A stretch of DNA of 59,814 nucleotides, taken from Ruminococcus sp. Lineage in GTDB: Bacteria; Bacillota; Clostridia; Oscillospirales; Ruminococcaceae. A program made the translations under genes and the position numbers. This document shows positions 44,596-53,454 of the stretch, piece after piece. The stretch's first letter is position 1. Each line of letters starts with the position of its first letter. The stretch lies in assembly GCA_017461395.1 (NCBI GenBank), contig JAFTYF010000015.1, positions 1-59,814 of the forward strand. Reading direction: 5' to 3'. The notes under the pieces were generated by a model, which was not told the origin of the DNA, searched no databases, and worked only from the letters and a program-made list of their open reading frames with translations.

Positions 44596-45435
44596 ATGAA
44601 ACTTTTACAATGCTATATCGACAATATCATAACTACTGCCCTCATGGAGGATATCAACTATATCGACGCCGCTGCAGATAACCTTATCCCCGAAGAACAC
44701 AAAAGCTCTGCTTACTATGTCGCTAAGGATACAGGCGTTGTCTGCGGTATCGAAATCGCTAAGCGTGTTTTTGAGCTTGCCGGCGGAAATGTCGAGTTCA
44801 ACATCCTGCTCAAGGACGGCACAAAGGTAAATAAGGGCGATATTATCGCTGAGCTTGAAGGAAGTACGCTCACTCTCCTCAAAGGCGAAAGAACTGCCCT
44901 CAATCTTCTCCAGCATATGTCCGGCATCGCTACTGCCACAAATAAGTGCGTAGAGCTTGTCAGCGGAACAAATGCGTCTGTTACCGACACAAGAAAAACA
45001 CTTCCCGGTCTCCGTGCGCTCCAGAAATACGCCGTGACTGTCGGAGGAGGAAAAAATCACCGCTTCAATCTTTCCGACGCCGCAATGCTCAAGGATAACC
45101 ACATCGACGCTTACGGCGGAATTACAGCAGCTGTAGCCGCTCTCCGTGAAAAAATCGGTCACACGGTAAAGATCGAGGTCGAGGTAAGAACTCTTGATGA
45201 GCTTAAAGAAGCTCTTGATAATAAGGTCGAAATAATCATGCTCGACAACATGAGCTGTGTGGAAATGGCTCAGGCTGTTGAAATTACAGGCGGACGCGCT
45301 CTCCTTGAAGCTTCCGGAAACGTTACCGCTGAAAATATCCGCTCTGTCGCAGAAACAGGCGTCGATATCATTTCGCTCGGAGCACTTACTCATTCCGTTA
45401 AATGCTTCGATATCTCAATGAAAATCAGAAAGTAA
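44596..45435 (+). CDS. nadC: Nicotinate-nucleotide diphosphorylase (quinolinate phosphoribosyltransferase)
   Basis: 279 residues. It makes nicotinate mononucleotide from quinolinate and PRPP. Substrate-binding motifs: GERTALNLLQHMSGIAT, TDTRKTLPGLR (quinolinate-binding Arg and Lys), GGGKNHRFNLSDAAMLKDNH, and the barrel ends EVEVRTLDEL and IMLDNMS. AAAGGAG lies six bases before the start. Same operon as nadB. Confidence 0.96.
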   Translation: MKLLQCYIDNIITTALMEDINYIDAAADNLIPEEHKSSAYYVAKDTGVVCGIEIAKRVFELAGGNVEFNILLKDGTKVNKGDIIAELEGSTLTLLKGERTALNLLQHMSGIATATNKCVELVSGTNASVTDTRKTLPGLRALQKYAVTVGGGKNHRFNLSDAAMLKDNHIDAYGGITAAVAALREKIGHTVKIEVEVRTLDELKEALDNKVEIIMLDNMSCVEMAQAVEITGGRALLEASGNVTAENIRSVAETGVDIISLGALTHSVKCFDISMKIRK

Positions 45436-45449
45436 TTATTATTTTCCAC

Positions 45450-45478
45450 TTGACACATTCCGCTTATTGTGATATACT
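45450..45478 (+). promoter_or_regulatory. Promoter of the 45512 lipoprotein gene
   Basis: TTGACA (45450-45455), 17-base spacer, TATACT (45473-45478). No terminator is evident after nadC, so read-through from nadBC is also possible. Confidence 0.78.
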
Positions 45479-45511
45479 AATAAAAAACATCTTAAAAAGT
45501 GAGGCAAAAAC

Positions 45512-46156
45512 ATGAAAATTTCAAAAATCTCAGCACTTCTTCTCTGCGCAGCTATGGCTCTGTCCGTATCCGCAGCCTGCGAAAAGGACGACAAAAGCAG
45601 CAAGTCAGACAAATCTATCTCTGATTCAGAGAACTATAATAACTCCGGAAACGAGGATACTACAAAAAATCCTCCTCAGGAAATGACTCTTAACCCCGCT
45701 CTCGGTGAAAATCAGATCAACGCAGATATTGAAGAAGAAGCAGACGCAAACGAAACCATCTTCAAGCTTAATTCTATTATCGAAGCTGAAGTTGAAGACT
45801 TAGCAGGCAAAAAGTATATCTATCTCAATGTTGATATCTCCAACACTACTGACGAGGATTACAGTCTCAGCAGTCTTAACAACTTCTATCTCCTCCACGG
45901 CGATAACATTATGGAAACATCTGATCTTACAACAATGTTCTATGCAAAAAACAATCTTAAGGACATTGCTATTACACAGGATCCGATCATTGTTCCGGCT
46001 AAAGGAAAATTTTCTGGATTTATTTCCGGTTTTGAAGTACCGGCTGATCTCGACAGCTTTACTGTAGGATTCTATCCCACACAGAACAACGCTAACAACA
46101 AACAGACAGTTATCGAGGTTGAAGTAACTCCCGATGATATTCAGCCTGCTAAATAA
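45512..46156 (+). CDS. Lipoprotein with an immunoglobulin-like domain, function unknown
   Basis: 214 residues. The signal peptide ends in lipobox VSAAC (Cys about 23). A Ser/Asp/Asn-rich spacer of about 35 residues follows, then a beta domain (about 75-205). Its strands include YIYLNVDISNTTDEDYSLSS and VPAKGKFSGFISGFEVP. The layout (a conserved N/S-T pair after a strand, then a late hydrophobic strand) resembles DUF4352-type or DUF5067-type extracytoplasmic proteins. No enzymatic motif is seen. It has its own promoter and a convergent terminator. Confidence 0.8.
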   Translation: MKISKISALLLCAAMALSVSAACEKDDKSSKSDKSISDSENYNNSGNEDTTKNPPQEMTLNPALGENQINADIEEEADANETIFKLNSIIEAEVEDLAGKKYIYLNVDISNTTDEDYSLSSLNNFYLLHGDNIMETSDLTTMFYAKNNLKDIAITQDPIIVPAKGKFSGFISGFEVPADLDSFTVGFYPTQNNANNKQTVIEVEVTPDDIQPAK

Positions 46157-46207
46157 TGATATCACCGGATGATTTTAAAATCATACAATTGAAAATGGTT
46201 TATCCAA

Positions 46208-46238
46208 AGGGGATGCCTTCTCTTACAAGGCATCCCCT
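46208..46238. terminator. Bidirectional terminator overlapping the stop codon of the flippase gene
   Basis: AGGGGATGCCTT (46208-46219) pairs with AAGGCATCCCCT (46227-46238). On the minus strand the stem codes for the last residues and the stop (46223) of the SpoVB-like gene lies in the loop. A T run follows on the plus strand. Confidence 0.88.
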
Positions 46239-47836
46239 CTTTCAGTACATTCACATTTCTGAGGCTTTTTTCCGGCATACAGCACAGATAAGATATACAC
46301 TGTTCCGCCCGTAAACGCTGATAAAATTATTACAGCTATGCCGCCTATATTGTGTGATTCCGCAATTGATGACGTAAGATATGCCGTACCTCCGCACATG
46401 ATTCCGGCATAGATTATCCCAACAAACGGAGCGGCACTTATATGTACTCCGGATGCTCTCACAAAGGCAGTCAGCGACACCGCCAGTATTACTCCGTAAC
46501 AGATAGTGGTGGAAAGGGCAGCTCCATCAACTCCCATAACGGGAATAAGCACCAGATTTCCTGCAAGCTTTACCGCCGTCCCGAGGAGCATTATTTTCAG
46601 CGGAAGTACGGGCTTTCCTATCGCCTGAAGCATACTGAAAAGCGGATAAGATACGCACAGAAAGACCATTCCCGGCATCATCAGACAAAGCGCATCTATA
46701 CACACGGCAACCTCGTCCGACTGTCGAGGAAACAAAAACGTCATTATCTCCGGAGCTAAAACTATCATTCCAGCCGCCGCCGGAACCGCTATCACAAGCG
46801 ATGTCAGTATCGCCTGCGAAGAACTTCTTTCAAGAGAACTCCGGCTGCCGCACTCCCATTGATCTGTTATGCAGGTCAGTGCGCCCTTTCCAAGCATATT
46901 CGTCACCGAGGGAACAAGATTGAACACGGTAATCGCTATACCTGCAAATGAACCATATATAAAGTGCGGAAGTTCCTCCGGAGATACTCCTGCCGGAGCT
47001 TTTACAGATGTCCCAAAGTACGATATACAGCCAATTACCGTCCACATATCAATGAGTGCTGTGAGATTCGTTACGAGTGCACTTATCCCCGTCGGAAGCG
47101 CTGTTCCGATCAGTTCACGAGTTATTTGTCTGCCGCTCATGACTGTTTTTTCGGCGGATATCTCACGGCGGCTGAATAATCTCAATACCGCAAAAAAAAG
47201 AACTGCTCCCAACGATGAAAGCGTAACACCCATGATTCCGGCGGCGGCAGCTATCGCACGGACATCTGTGATTTCGGGAAAAAATCTCATCACTGATTCG
47301 CTGTGCGCAGTCACATATCCGCACAGCCATAATCCGCCGAATACCTTTACCACACCCTCCGCAACCTGTGAAAGCGCTGTGGGATACATATTGCTTAATC
47401 CCTCGTAATATCCACGTTCTACGGCTGTTATGCATCCGAAAAACACAGCCGGCGATATCATTGCAACTGCCGCTGCCGCCTGCGGACTATTCACCGAATA
47501 CACACTGAACGGCTTTGCAAGCAGAAATGTAAGTATACTTCCGGCAAGTCCGGCGGCTGAAAACAAAATAAGTGCTGTCCGGCGAATCTTTTTTGCGTTT
47601 TCTGCCATTCCAAGAGCCATACTCTGCGCCGTCATCCGTGCAACTGCGGATGAAACTCCCGTTACCGTAAGAGCGTAGACAGGCATGAAAAGGCTATACG
47701 CACAGCTGAAATAGCTCATTCCTATTCCGCCAAGAATGTTCGTTAGCGGAATCTTGAAAAATGCTCCCAATATTTTCGCTGCTACAGCTGAAAACATCAG
47801 TATAAGCGAGCCTTTTATAAAAGATTGTTTTTTCAT
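46223..47836 (-). CDS. SpoVB/MurJ-like oligosaccharide flippase (MOP superfamily)
   Basis: 537 residues with about fourteen membrane segments. The N-terminus (SFIKGSLILMFSAVAAKILGAFFKIPLTNILGG) and the block FSCAYSLFMPVYALTVTGVSSAVARM are typical of the SpoVB/YabM branch, which flips lipid-linked cell wall precursors or is needed for spore cortex. The start at 47836 gives MKKQSFIKG with GAGGA upstream; upstream codons are not supported. In Bacillus yabM, mazG (yabN) and yabO (rqcP) form a cluster. The same set occurs here within 6 kb but split by other genes. A vegetative peptidoglycan role is equally possible. Confidence 0.85.
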   Translation of the reverse strand: MKKQSFIKGSLILMFSAVAAKILGAFFKIPLTNILGGIGMSYFSCAYSLFMPVYALTVTGVSSAVARMTAQSMALGMAENAKKIRRTALILFSAAGLAGSILTFLLAKPFSVYSVNSPQAAAAVAMISPAVFFGCITAVERGYYEGLSNMYPTALSQVAEGVVKVFGGLWLCGYVTAHSESVMRFFPEITDVRAIAAAAGIMGVTLSSLGAVLFFAVLRLFSRREISAEKTVMSGRQITRELIGTALPTGISALVTNLTALIDMWTVIGCISYFGTSVKAPAGVSPEELPHFIYGSFAGIAITVFNLVPSVTNMLGKGALTCITDQWECGSRSSLERSSSQAILTSLVIAVPAAAGMIVLAPEIMTFLFPRQSDEVAVCIDALCLMMPGMVFLCVSYPLFSMLQAIGKPVLPLKIMLLGTAVKLAGNLVLIPVMGVDGAALSTTICYGVILAVSLTAFVRASGVHISAAPFVGIIYAGIMCGGTAYLTSSIAESHNIGGIAVIILSAFTGGTVYILSVLYAGKKPQKCECTERGDAL

Positions 47837-47934
47837 GTGATCAACTCTTCCTCTTTTCAATGACATACCGCACAATTATTGACTGTCAGCTTTGTGCAGT
47901 GTTGCCTAAAGAATCCGTTTTTTACAAATATATG

Positions 47935-47963
47935 TTGCAGAATTCAAAAATATGTGGTATAAT
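47935..47963 (+). promoter_or_regulatory. Promoter of the aminotransferase gene
   Basis: TTGCAG (47935-47940), 17-base spacer, TATAAT (47958-47963). The leader is about 80 bases. Confidence 0.75.
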
Positions 47964-48050
47964 AATATTGCTCATGAAGAGTTTTGCTCAGTCTGCCGCA
48001 CTTCATTGTGCTGCACTGTCTCATGTATATATGAAAGGTTGGTTTTTTTC

Positions 48051-49244
48051 ATGGAATATAAATTTTCCGATAAAGTAAGCGGCCTGCAGGCTTCTGCTAT
48101 CCGTGAGATACTTAAACATACCGCTGATCCGAGCGTTATCTCTTTTGCTGCCGGAAATCCTGCTCCGGAAGCTTTTCCCGCAGAGCGAATCGCGGAGCTT
48201 TCCGATGAACTGCTCAGAAATGATCCTATCCTCGCTCTCCAGTACAGCATTACCGAGGGATATACTCCTCTGAGAGATTACCTCAAAGGCTGGATGACGG
48301 AAAAAGGATGTTTCCGCTCCGGAATGGATGAACTTATCATCACCTCCGGCGGTCAGCAGGCTAATGAGCTTTCATGTAAGGTTCTCCTCAACGAGGGCGA
48401 TACGCTTCTCTGCGAATCTCCAAGCTTTATAGGCTCTCTTAACGCATTCCGCTCTTACAACGTAAACCTCAAGGGGATCGAAATGGAAGACGACGGAATT
48501 GATCTCGAAAAGCTTGAAGCTGTACTTAAAACGGACAACAATGTAAAGATTCTGTATCTTATCCCGAATTTCCAGAACCCTACAGGACGTACAATGTCTT
48601 TTGCAAAGAGAAAGGCTGTTTACGAGCTTGCCTGCAAGTATGACTTTATCATCCTTGAGGATGATCCCTACGGTGAGCTTCGCTTTGCAGGTGAAAACAT
48701 CCCCTCTATCAAGAGCCTTGACACTGAGGGACGTGTTATCTACTCCAGCACATTCTCAAAGCTTATCTCCCCCGGATTCAGAACAGGCTTTGTATCTGCT
48801 CCTGCACCGATCATTCAGAAAATCGTTGTATGCAAGCAGGTATCCGATGTTCACTCAAATATCTGGGCACAGGTTATCTCTCACCGCTTCATGACGTCTA
48901 TAGACCGTGAGGAGCATTTCAACAAGCTCCGCAGCATCTACAGAGAAAAGGCAGAGCTTATGCTCAGCTATATAGAAAACGGCTTCTCCAAAAAGATATC
49001 CTATATCAGACCAGAGGGCGGACTGTTTATCTGGTGCACTCTCCCCGAAGACTGCGATATGATGTCATTCTGTCAGAAGGCTGTTCAGGAATACAAGATT
49101 GCCATTGTTCCGGGAAATTCATTCAGCATCAGCGAAGACGACAAATGCAGCTCCTTCCGCCTTAACTACTCAACTCCTACAAATGAGCAGATCAAAAAGG
49201 GAATGGAGATCCTTGCCGCTATGACAAGAGATATGCTTGACTAA
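48051..49244 (+). CDS. PLP-dependent class I/II aminotransferase (LysN/2-aminoadipate type)
   Basis: 397 residues. Fold type I aminotransferase. The substrate-binding N-terminal part is VISFAAGNPAPEAFP. The glycine-rich SGGQQANEL holds the PLP phosphate. The NFQNPTGRTMS loop and the DDPYGELRF Asp/Tyr precede the Schiff-base Lys in YSSTFSKLISPGFRTGF. The close match is to stand-alone homologues of the MocR aminotransferase domain, which accept 2-aminoadipate, branched-chain or aromatic amino acids. The real substrate cannot be told. The start at 48051 gives MEYKFSDKVSGLQ, with AAAGG upstream. Confidence 0.9.
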   Translation: MEYKFSDKVSGLQASAIREILKHTADPSVISFAAGNPAPEAFPAERIAELSDELLRNDPILALQYSITEGYTPLRDYLKGWMTEKGCFRSGMDELIITSGGQQANELSCKVLLNEGDTLLCESPSFIGSLNAFRSYNVNLKGIEMEDDGIDLEKLEAVLKTDNNVKILYLIPNFQNPTGRTMSFAKRKAVYELACKYDFIILEDDPYGELRFAGENIPSIKSLDTEGRVIYSSTFSKLISPGFRTGFVSAPAPIIQKIVVCKQVSDVHSNIWAQVISHRFMTSIDREEHFNKLRSIYREKAELMLSYIENGFSKKISYIRPEGGLFIWCTLPEDCDMMSFCQKAVQEYKIAIVPGNSFSISEDDKCSSFRLNYSTPTNEQIKKGMEILAAMTRDMLD

Positions 49245-49273
49245 ATAACTTATAAACGAAAGGACTAATTACT

Positions 49274-49798
49274 ATGCCAAACAGAAACACAGGCAGATAT
49301 ACTGTCACACAGAAATACCTTATGACAAGAGGACAGGCTATTAACTTCCCCGCTGAAATCTTTAACGTAAGCTTAAAGAGAAACGACGTTTACGGCGTTA
49401 TTGTTGATATCCCCATGTCACCTGAAATTCTTACAACTATGGTATGCTACATTAACGGTGCAGCAAACCTTTACTTCAACAACGGCGGCGAATATACAGG
49501 CGCTGCTCAGAAGCACAGAAACCTCGTTCAGGCTGCGCATACTCTCGTAGCAAACGCAGGTCAGCTTCTCCCTAAGGCAGAAAAAACTACAAAATATGAT
49601 CTTCCTACAGACAGAAGCAACAACATATTCCTCCTTACAAAGGGCGGCGTTTACAAGGTAAATCTTCCTGCTGGAATGATTCCGGAGAATGAGCCCGAAA
49701 AACGTGCTGTTTATGTACTTTATCAGCGCGTTCTCAGCGAGCTCAGAAGCTGCCAGCTCAAGGACGCTGCTGCAACAGGTATGAATCCTATTAAGTAA
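49274..49798 (+). CDS. Conserved-looking protein of unknown function
   Basis: 174 residues, no signal peptide, no membrane segment, no cysteine-rich or nucleotide-binding motif. AAAGGA precedes the start. I do not recognise the family. The first 115 residues (GRYTVTQKYLMTRGQAINFPAEIFN to LVANAGQLLPKAEK) look like a compact globular domain. The last 60 (NIFLLTKGGVYKVNLPAGM) have alternating strands. It lies 29 bases after the aminotransferase and 46 bases before trpS, so it may be co-transcribed with both. Codon use is of the highly expressed type, so it is probably an abundant cytosolic protein. Confidence 0.82.
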   Translation: MPNRNTGRYTVTQKYLMTRGQAINFPAEIFNVSLKRNDVYGVIVDIPMSPEILTTMVCYINGAANLYFNNGGEYTGAAQKHRNLVQAAHTLVANAGQLLPKAEKTTKYDLPTDRSNNIFLLTKGGVYKVNLPAGMIPENEPEKRAVYVLYQRVLSELRSCQLKDAAATGMNPIK

Positions 49799-49805
49799 TA
49801 ACTAC

Positions 49806-49827
49806 GCCTGCCTCTCCGGCAGGCTTT
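49806..49827 (+). terminator. Small hairpin between the unknown gene and trpS
   Basis: GCCTGCC pairs with GGCAGGC around TCTCC, followed by only TTT. It could be a partial terminator or an mRNA-stabilising stem; the trpS RBS follows within a few bases. Confidence 0.55.
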
Positions 49828-49844
49828 AAGGAGATTTTTTTACT

Positions 49845-50843
49845 ATGGAAGATAAAAAGCTGATTTTCAGCGGTATTCAGCCTACCGGAACCTTTACTCT
49901 CGGCAACTATATCGGAGCAGTAAGAAACTGGGGACCGCTTCAGGATGAATACAACTGCATTTACTGCGTTGTTGATATGCACGCTATCACTGTAAAGCAG
50001 GATCCCGTGAAGCTCCGTCAGAGCAGTCTCAATTCCTATGCACTTCTTATGGCTTGCGGAATTGATCCGGAAAAATCTATCCTCTTTATCCAGAGCCATG
50101 TTAAAACTCATGCAGAATTAAGCTGGGTTCTCGGCTGCAATACGCAGTTCGGCGAACTTTCCCGAATGACTCAGTTCAAGGATAAGAGCCAGCGTCACCC
50201 CGACGATATCAACTCCGGTCTCTTTACCTATCCCGTTCTTATGGCTGCTGATATCCTTGCTTACAACGCTGATCTCGTGCCTGTAGGCGTCGATCAGAAG
50301 CAGCATCTTGAGCTTGCAAGAAATATCGCTCAGCGTTTCAATCAGCGTTACGGCGACTTCTTTACACTCCCTGAGCCCTACATCCCAAAGGTGGGCGCAA
50401 AGGTTATGTCACTTCAGGATCCGACAAAGAAGATGTCCAAGTCTGATGATAATCCCAATGCGGTTATTCTTATCCTCGACGATAAGGATACTATCATCCG
50501 CAAGTTCAAGCGTGCCGTTACAGACAGCGAAACTGAGGTCTGCTACCGTGACGGCAAGGACGGCATAAACAATCTTATGACGATATATTCCACTGTTACC
50601 GGCAAGGATTTCGCTTCTATCGAGTCTGAATTCGCCGGCAAGGGCTATGGCGATTTCAAGCTTGCTGTCGGTGAGGCAGTCGCAGATCATCTTGAACCTG
50701 TACGCACTGAATTCGCTCGTCTTTCCAAGGACAAGGAATATCTGAAAAAGTGCTACACTGAGGGCGCTGAAAAGGCTCTCAGATACTCTCAGCGCATCCT
50801 TTCAAAGGTTTACAGAAAGGTCGGCTTTGTGGATAAGGGGTAA
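49845..50843 (+). CDS. trpS: Tryptophanyl-tRNA synthetase
   Basis: 332 residues, class I. The HIGH-equivalent motif is TLGN in PTGTFTLGNYIGA (near residue 17). KMSKS is at about 195-200 (KKMSKSDDNP). The VDMHAITVKQDP and VPVGVDQKQHLELARNIA blocks are typical of bacterial TrpS. AAGGAG lies upstream. No T-box or trp leader peptide is visible. Confidence 0.97.
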   Translation: MEDKKLIFSGIQPTGTFTLGNYIGAVRNWGPLQDEYNCIYCVVDMHAITVKQDPVKLRQSSLNSYALLMACGIDPEKSILFIQSHVKTHAELSWVLGCNTQFGELSRMTQFKDKSQRHPDDINSGLFTYPVLMAADILAYNADLVPVGVDQKQHLELARNIAQRFNQRYGDFFTLPEPYIPKVGAKVMSLQDPTKKMSKSDDNPNAVILILDDKDTIIRKFKRAVTDSETEVCYRDGKDGINNLMTIYSTVTGKDFASIESEFAGKGYGDFKLAVGEAVADHLEPVRTEFARLSKDKEYLKKCYTEGAEKALRYSQRILSKVYRKVGFVDKG

Positions 50844-50967
50844 GAGTTTTCAACATAAAAATTATACTATATCCACAAATTTGTAAAAAACACTTGATTT
50901 TCAGCCTGCTTTAAGGTATTATAATATTGCACGAATATCGTGTATACGCTTTTCAGGGAGTTTTATT

Positions 50968-51765
50968 ATGGTTGAATATGAACAGAAGCAGAATTATAAC
51001 ATCGATGATCTTATTGATATCGTGAGACTTCTCCGCAGTGAGGGCGGCTGTCCTTGGGATCGTGAACAGACTCATGAATCTATAAGAACTGATTTTCTCG
51101 AGGAAACCTGCGAGGTTATCGAGGCTATTGACCTCAAGGATACTGAGCTTCTCCGTGAAGAACTCGGCGATGTCCTCTTACAGGTCGTTTTCCACTGCAG
51201 AATCGAGGAGGAACTCAACTCCTTCAAATTCGAGGATATCTGCGATGGTATCTGCAAAAAGCTCATCATCCGTCATCCGCACGTTTTCGGCGAAGTGATC
51301 GCAGATGACACCGATCAGGTGCTCAAAAACTGGGACGCTATCAAAATGGAAACCAAAGGACAGACAAGCTATACTGACACCCTCAACAGCGTTGCAAAAT
51401 CGCTGCCCGCTCTTATGAGAGCCCAGAAAGTCGGCAAGCGTGCTATGCGTGCCGGAATGGATTTCCGCTGCGCAGACGACGCAATAGCCTGCATCGCCAA
51501 CGAAAAGAAAGAGCTTGACAACGCTGTTCTTTCCGGAGACAAGGCAAATATCGAGGAGGAACTCGGTGATCTTCTCTTTAGCTGCGTAAATGCAGCACGT
51601 CACCTCGGTATCGACGCTGAGCTCGCTCTTAAAGCCGCAACAGATAAGTTTATCAGACGTTTCGACGCAACAGAAAAACTCGTTGCTGAAAACGGTCTTG
51701 ATATGCCGAAGCTCACTATCGAGGAACTTGACGTTTACTGGGATAAGGCAAAAAAACAGCTTTAA
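50968..51765 (+). CDS. mazG: Nucleoside triphosphate pyrophosphohydrolase
   Basis: 265 residues with two MazG repeats. The first has the metal-binding EETCEVIEAID with EELGDVLLQVVFH, the second IEEELGDLLFSCVNAARHLG. Between them is the typical YTDTLNSVAKSLPALMRAQKVGKRA. It hydrolyses non-canonical or damaged NTPs to NMP and pyrophosphate. GGGAG lies seven bases before the start. It is followed by hup and rqcP, the same order as in the yabN-yabO region of Bacillus. Confidence 0.95.
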   Translation: MVEYEQKQNYNIDDLIDIVRLLRSEGGCPWDREQTHESIRTDFLEETCEVIEAIDLKDTELLREELGDVLLQVVFHCRIEEELNSFKFEDICDGICKKLIIRHPHVFGEVIADDTDQVLKNWDAIKMETKGQTSYTDTLNSVAKSLPALMRAQKVGKRAMRAGMDFRCADDAIACIANEKKELDNAVLSGDKANIEEELGDLLFSCVNAARHLGIDAELALKAATDKFIRRFDATEKLVAENGLDMPKLTIEELDVYWDKAKKQL

Positions 51766-51808
51766 AAGCTGTCGGACATTTGTATAAAAATTATTGGAGG
51801 AAATAAAA

Positions 51809-52084
51809 ATGACAAAAGCAGAACTTATTAATTCTATTGCAGATAAAGCTAACTGCACAAAAAAAGACGCTGGATGCGCTCTTGAAGCAACTCTTGCAGC
51901 TATTCAGGAAGCTCTTGAAAACGGAGAAAAGGTTTCTATCACAGGCTTCGGTACATTCGAGATCCGTGAAAGAGGCGAAAAGAAGGGAATCAATCCCAGA
52001 ACCAAGCAGCCTATGGTATGCCCTCCCTGCAAGACTCCCGCATTTAAGCCCGGCAAGACTCTCAAAGACGCTGTAAATAAGTAA
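51809..52084 (+). CDS. hup: HU-type DNA-binding protein
   Basis: 91 residues, the usual HU length. It starts MTKAELINSIADKANCTKKDAG, and the DNA-bending arm FGTFEIRERGEKKGINPRTK is intact. The ATG at 51809 is six bases after GGAGGAA; an earlier in-frame codon would precede the RBS. An unusual feature is the MVCPPCKTPAF segment with two Cys near the arm end, where most HU proteins have none. It packages the nucleoid and sits between mazG and rqcP. Confidence 0.95.
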   Translation: MTKAELINSIADKANCTKKDAGCALEATLAAIQEALENGEKVSITGFGTFEIRERGEKKGINPRTKQPMVCPPCKTPAFKPGKTLKDAVNK

Positions 52085-52115
52085 TTCCGGTTTACTCCGG
52101 AAGGAGGTATATTCA

Positions 52116-52358
52116 GTGAGATTGGATAAATACCTGAAGGTCACAAGGCTCATCAAGCGCAGAACTATCGCTAATGAAGCCTGTGACGCTGAAAAAATTG
52201 TCGTGAACGGCAGAATTGCTCGTGCTTCCTACGATGTTAAGGTCGGCGATATCATCGAGATCAATATGGGCAGCCGCCCTCTTAAGGTCAAGGTCCTTAA
52301 CGTAACGGAACACGCAACAAAAGAAAACGCTGCTGACAATTACATGGTAATAGAATGA
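52116..52358 (+). CDS. rqcP: S4-domain RNA-binding protein RqcP (YabO/Hsp15 type)
   Basis: 80 residues, a single S4 domain (MRLDKYLKVTRLIKRRTIANEAC, GDIIEINMGSRPLKVKVLNV). In Firmicutes RqcP works with RqcH in ribosome-associated quality control, adding alanine tails to stalled peptides on the 50S subunit. The start codon is GTG, with AGGAGG ten bases upstream. Operon partner of hup and mazG. Confidence 0.92.
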   Translation: MRLDKYLKVTRLIKRRTIANEACDAEKIVVNGRIARASYDVKVGDIIEINMGSRPLKVKVLNVTEHATKENAADNYMVIE

Positions 52359-52363
52359 AATAA

Positions 52364-52390
52364 GGCTGCATGGAAATTCCATGCAGCCTC
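52364..52390. terminator. Bidirectional terminator after rqcP
   Basis: AGGCTGCATGGAA (52364-52376) pairs with TTCCATGCAGCCT (52378-52390), nearly a perfect palindrome, followed by CTTTATTTTC. It also ends the convergent epimerase transcript. Confidence 0.9.
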
Positions 52391-52397
52391 TTTATTT

Positions 52398-53351
52398 TCA
52401 TTTTGTATTTGACAAATTCCAGCGTGGATTTGTCAATTTTGCAGCCTTTGTATTATCAAGCATATTATTATATTCAAGCTTATTCATGTCAAGGTAACGA
52501 TAATTTACCTTTTCGTCCTTGTTTCCGCCGAAAATACCCTTGATTTTTGAAATCGTTCCTCCGGGATTCTTCTGGAGAACCGGTCCAAGACGATGATTTT
52601 CTCGCATAAAGCTGATTATATCAGCGCAGGTTGTAAGATGCTTGTCGCTCACATTGTATACACCGGCATATGACATATCCTCGGCATTTTTTACATAGCA
52701 CAGAATGAAATCGACAAGGTTATGCACACAGCAAAGCTGGAATCCATTCTGTCCCTGACCGATTACAAAGAGACTTCCATCCTTCGGATTTGTAATTCTT
52801 GATACAAGATTCTCGGTGAAATCATGTGTATAAACTGGAGCACATCTTGCAATACAGCACATTACATTCTTGTGATGCTGCATTTCCGCAACAAGAGCTT
52901 TTTCTGATTCAAGCTTCATAACAGCATAGTTTGAAATCGGCTTAAGCTCTGAATCCTCACGGATAGGCTCTCTGGTTTTTGGGAAATCATAAACCTTATC
53001 TGTACTGATAAGAATGATTTTTTCGACATTTTCCGTCATTGCATAACGATATATAAACTTATCACACTGCTTACATTCGTTCATTTCCTTTTCTGTAACG
53101 ACTGGTCCGAGATCATTATCGACGGTACAGGCGCCATGAATCAGAATATCAACCTTGTTTTTTTCAAAAACTTCTGCATATGCGTCCTTATCCGTAGGAT
53201 TTGCCTGCACAAAGGTATAATGCAGCTTTCCTTCATTATAGAATCCACGTTCACGGTCAACAGCTATGACTTCAAAGCCTTTTTTCAGAAGTCCTGAACA
53301 GATATGCTGTCCGATAAGACCGCATCCGCCTGTTACAACAACTGTATTCAT
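52398..53351 (-). CDS. NAD-dependent epimerase/dehydratase (extended SDR family)
   Basis: 317 residues. Rossmann motif VVVTGGCGLIGQHICSGL at the N-terminus, nucleotide-ribose region AVDRERGF, the STDKVYD Ser/Thr of the catalytic set, and the Tyr-xxx-Lys pair in NYAVMKLESEK. It resembles sugar-nucleotide epimerases or reductases, but the C-terminal substrate part is diverged, so the substrate is unknown. The start at 53351 has GGAGG eight bases upstream. It lies about 100 bases downstream of the solute-binding lipoprotein on the same strand. Confidence 0.85.
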   Translation of the reverse strand: MNTVVVTGGCGLIGQHICSGLLKKGFEVIAVDRERGFYNEGKLHYTFVQANPTDKDAYAEVFEKNKVDILIHGACTVDNDLGPVVTEKEMNECKQCDKFIYRYAMTENVEKIILISTDKVYDFPKTREPIREDSELKPISNYAVMKLESEKALVAEMQHHKNVMCCIARCAPVYTHDFTENLVSRITNPKDGSLFVIGQGQNGFQLCCVHNLVDFILCYVKNAEDMSYAGVYNVSDKHLTTCADIISFMRENHRLGPVLQKNPGGTISKIKGIFGGNKDEKVNYRYLDMNKLEYNNMLDNTKAAKLTNPRWNLSNTK

Positions 53352-53454
53352 TATCACAGCCTCCTTCCATACTTAACCATATCATTATAACACATATTTT
53401 TCTCCAATTCAATAAACTTAATAATTTATTTACAATTTTCAGAATACTGCACAA

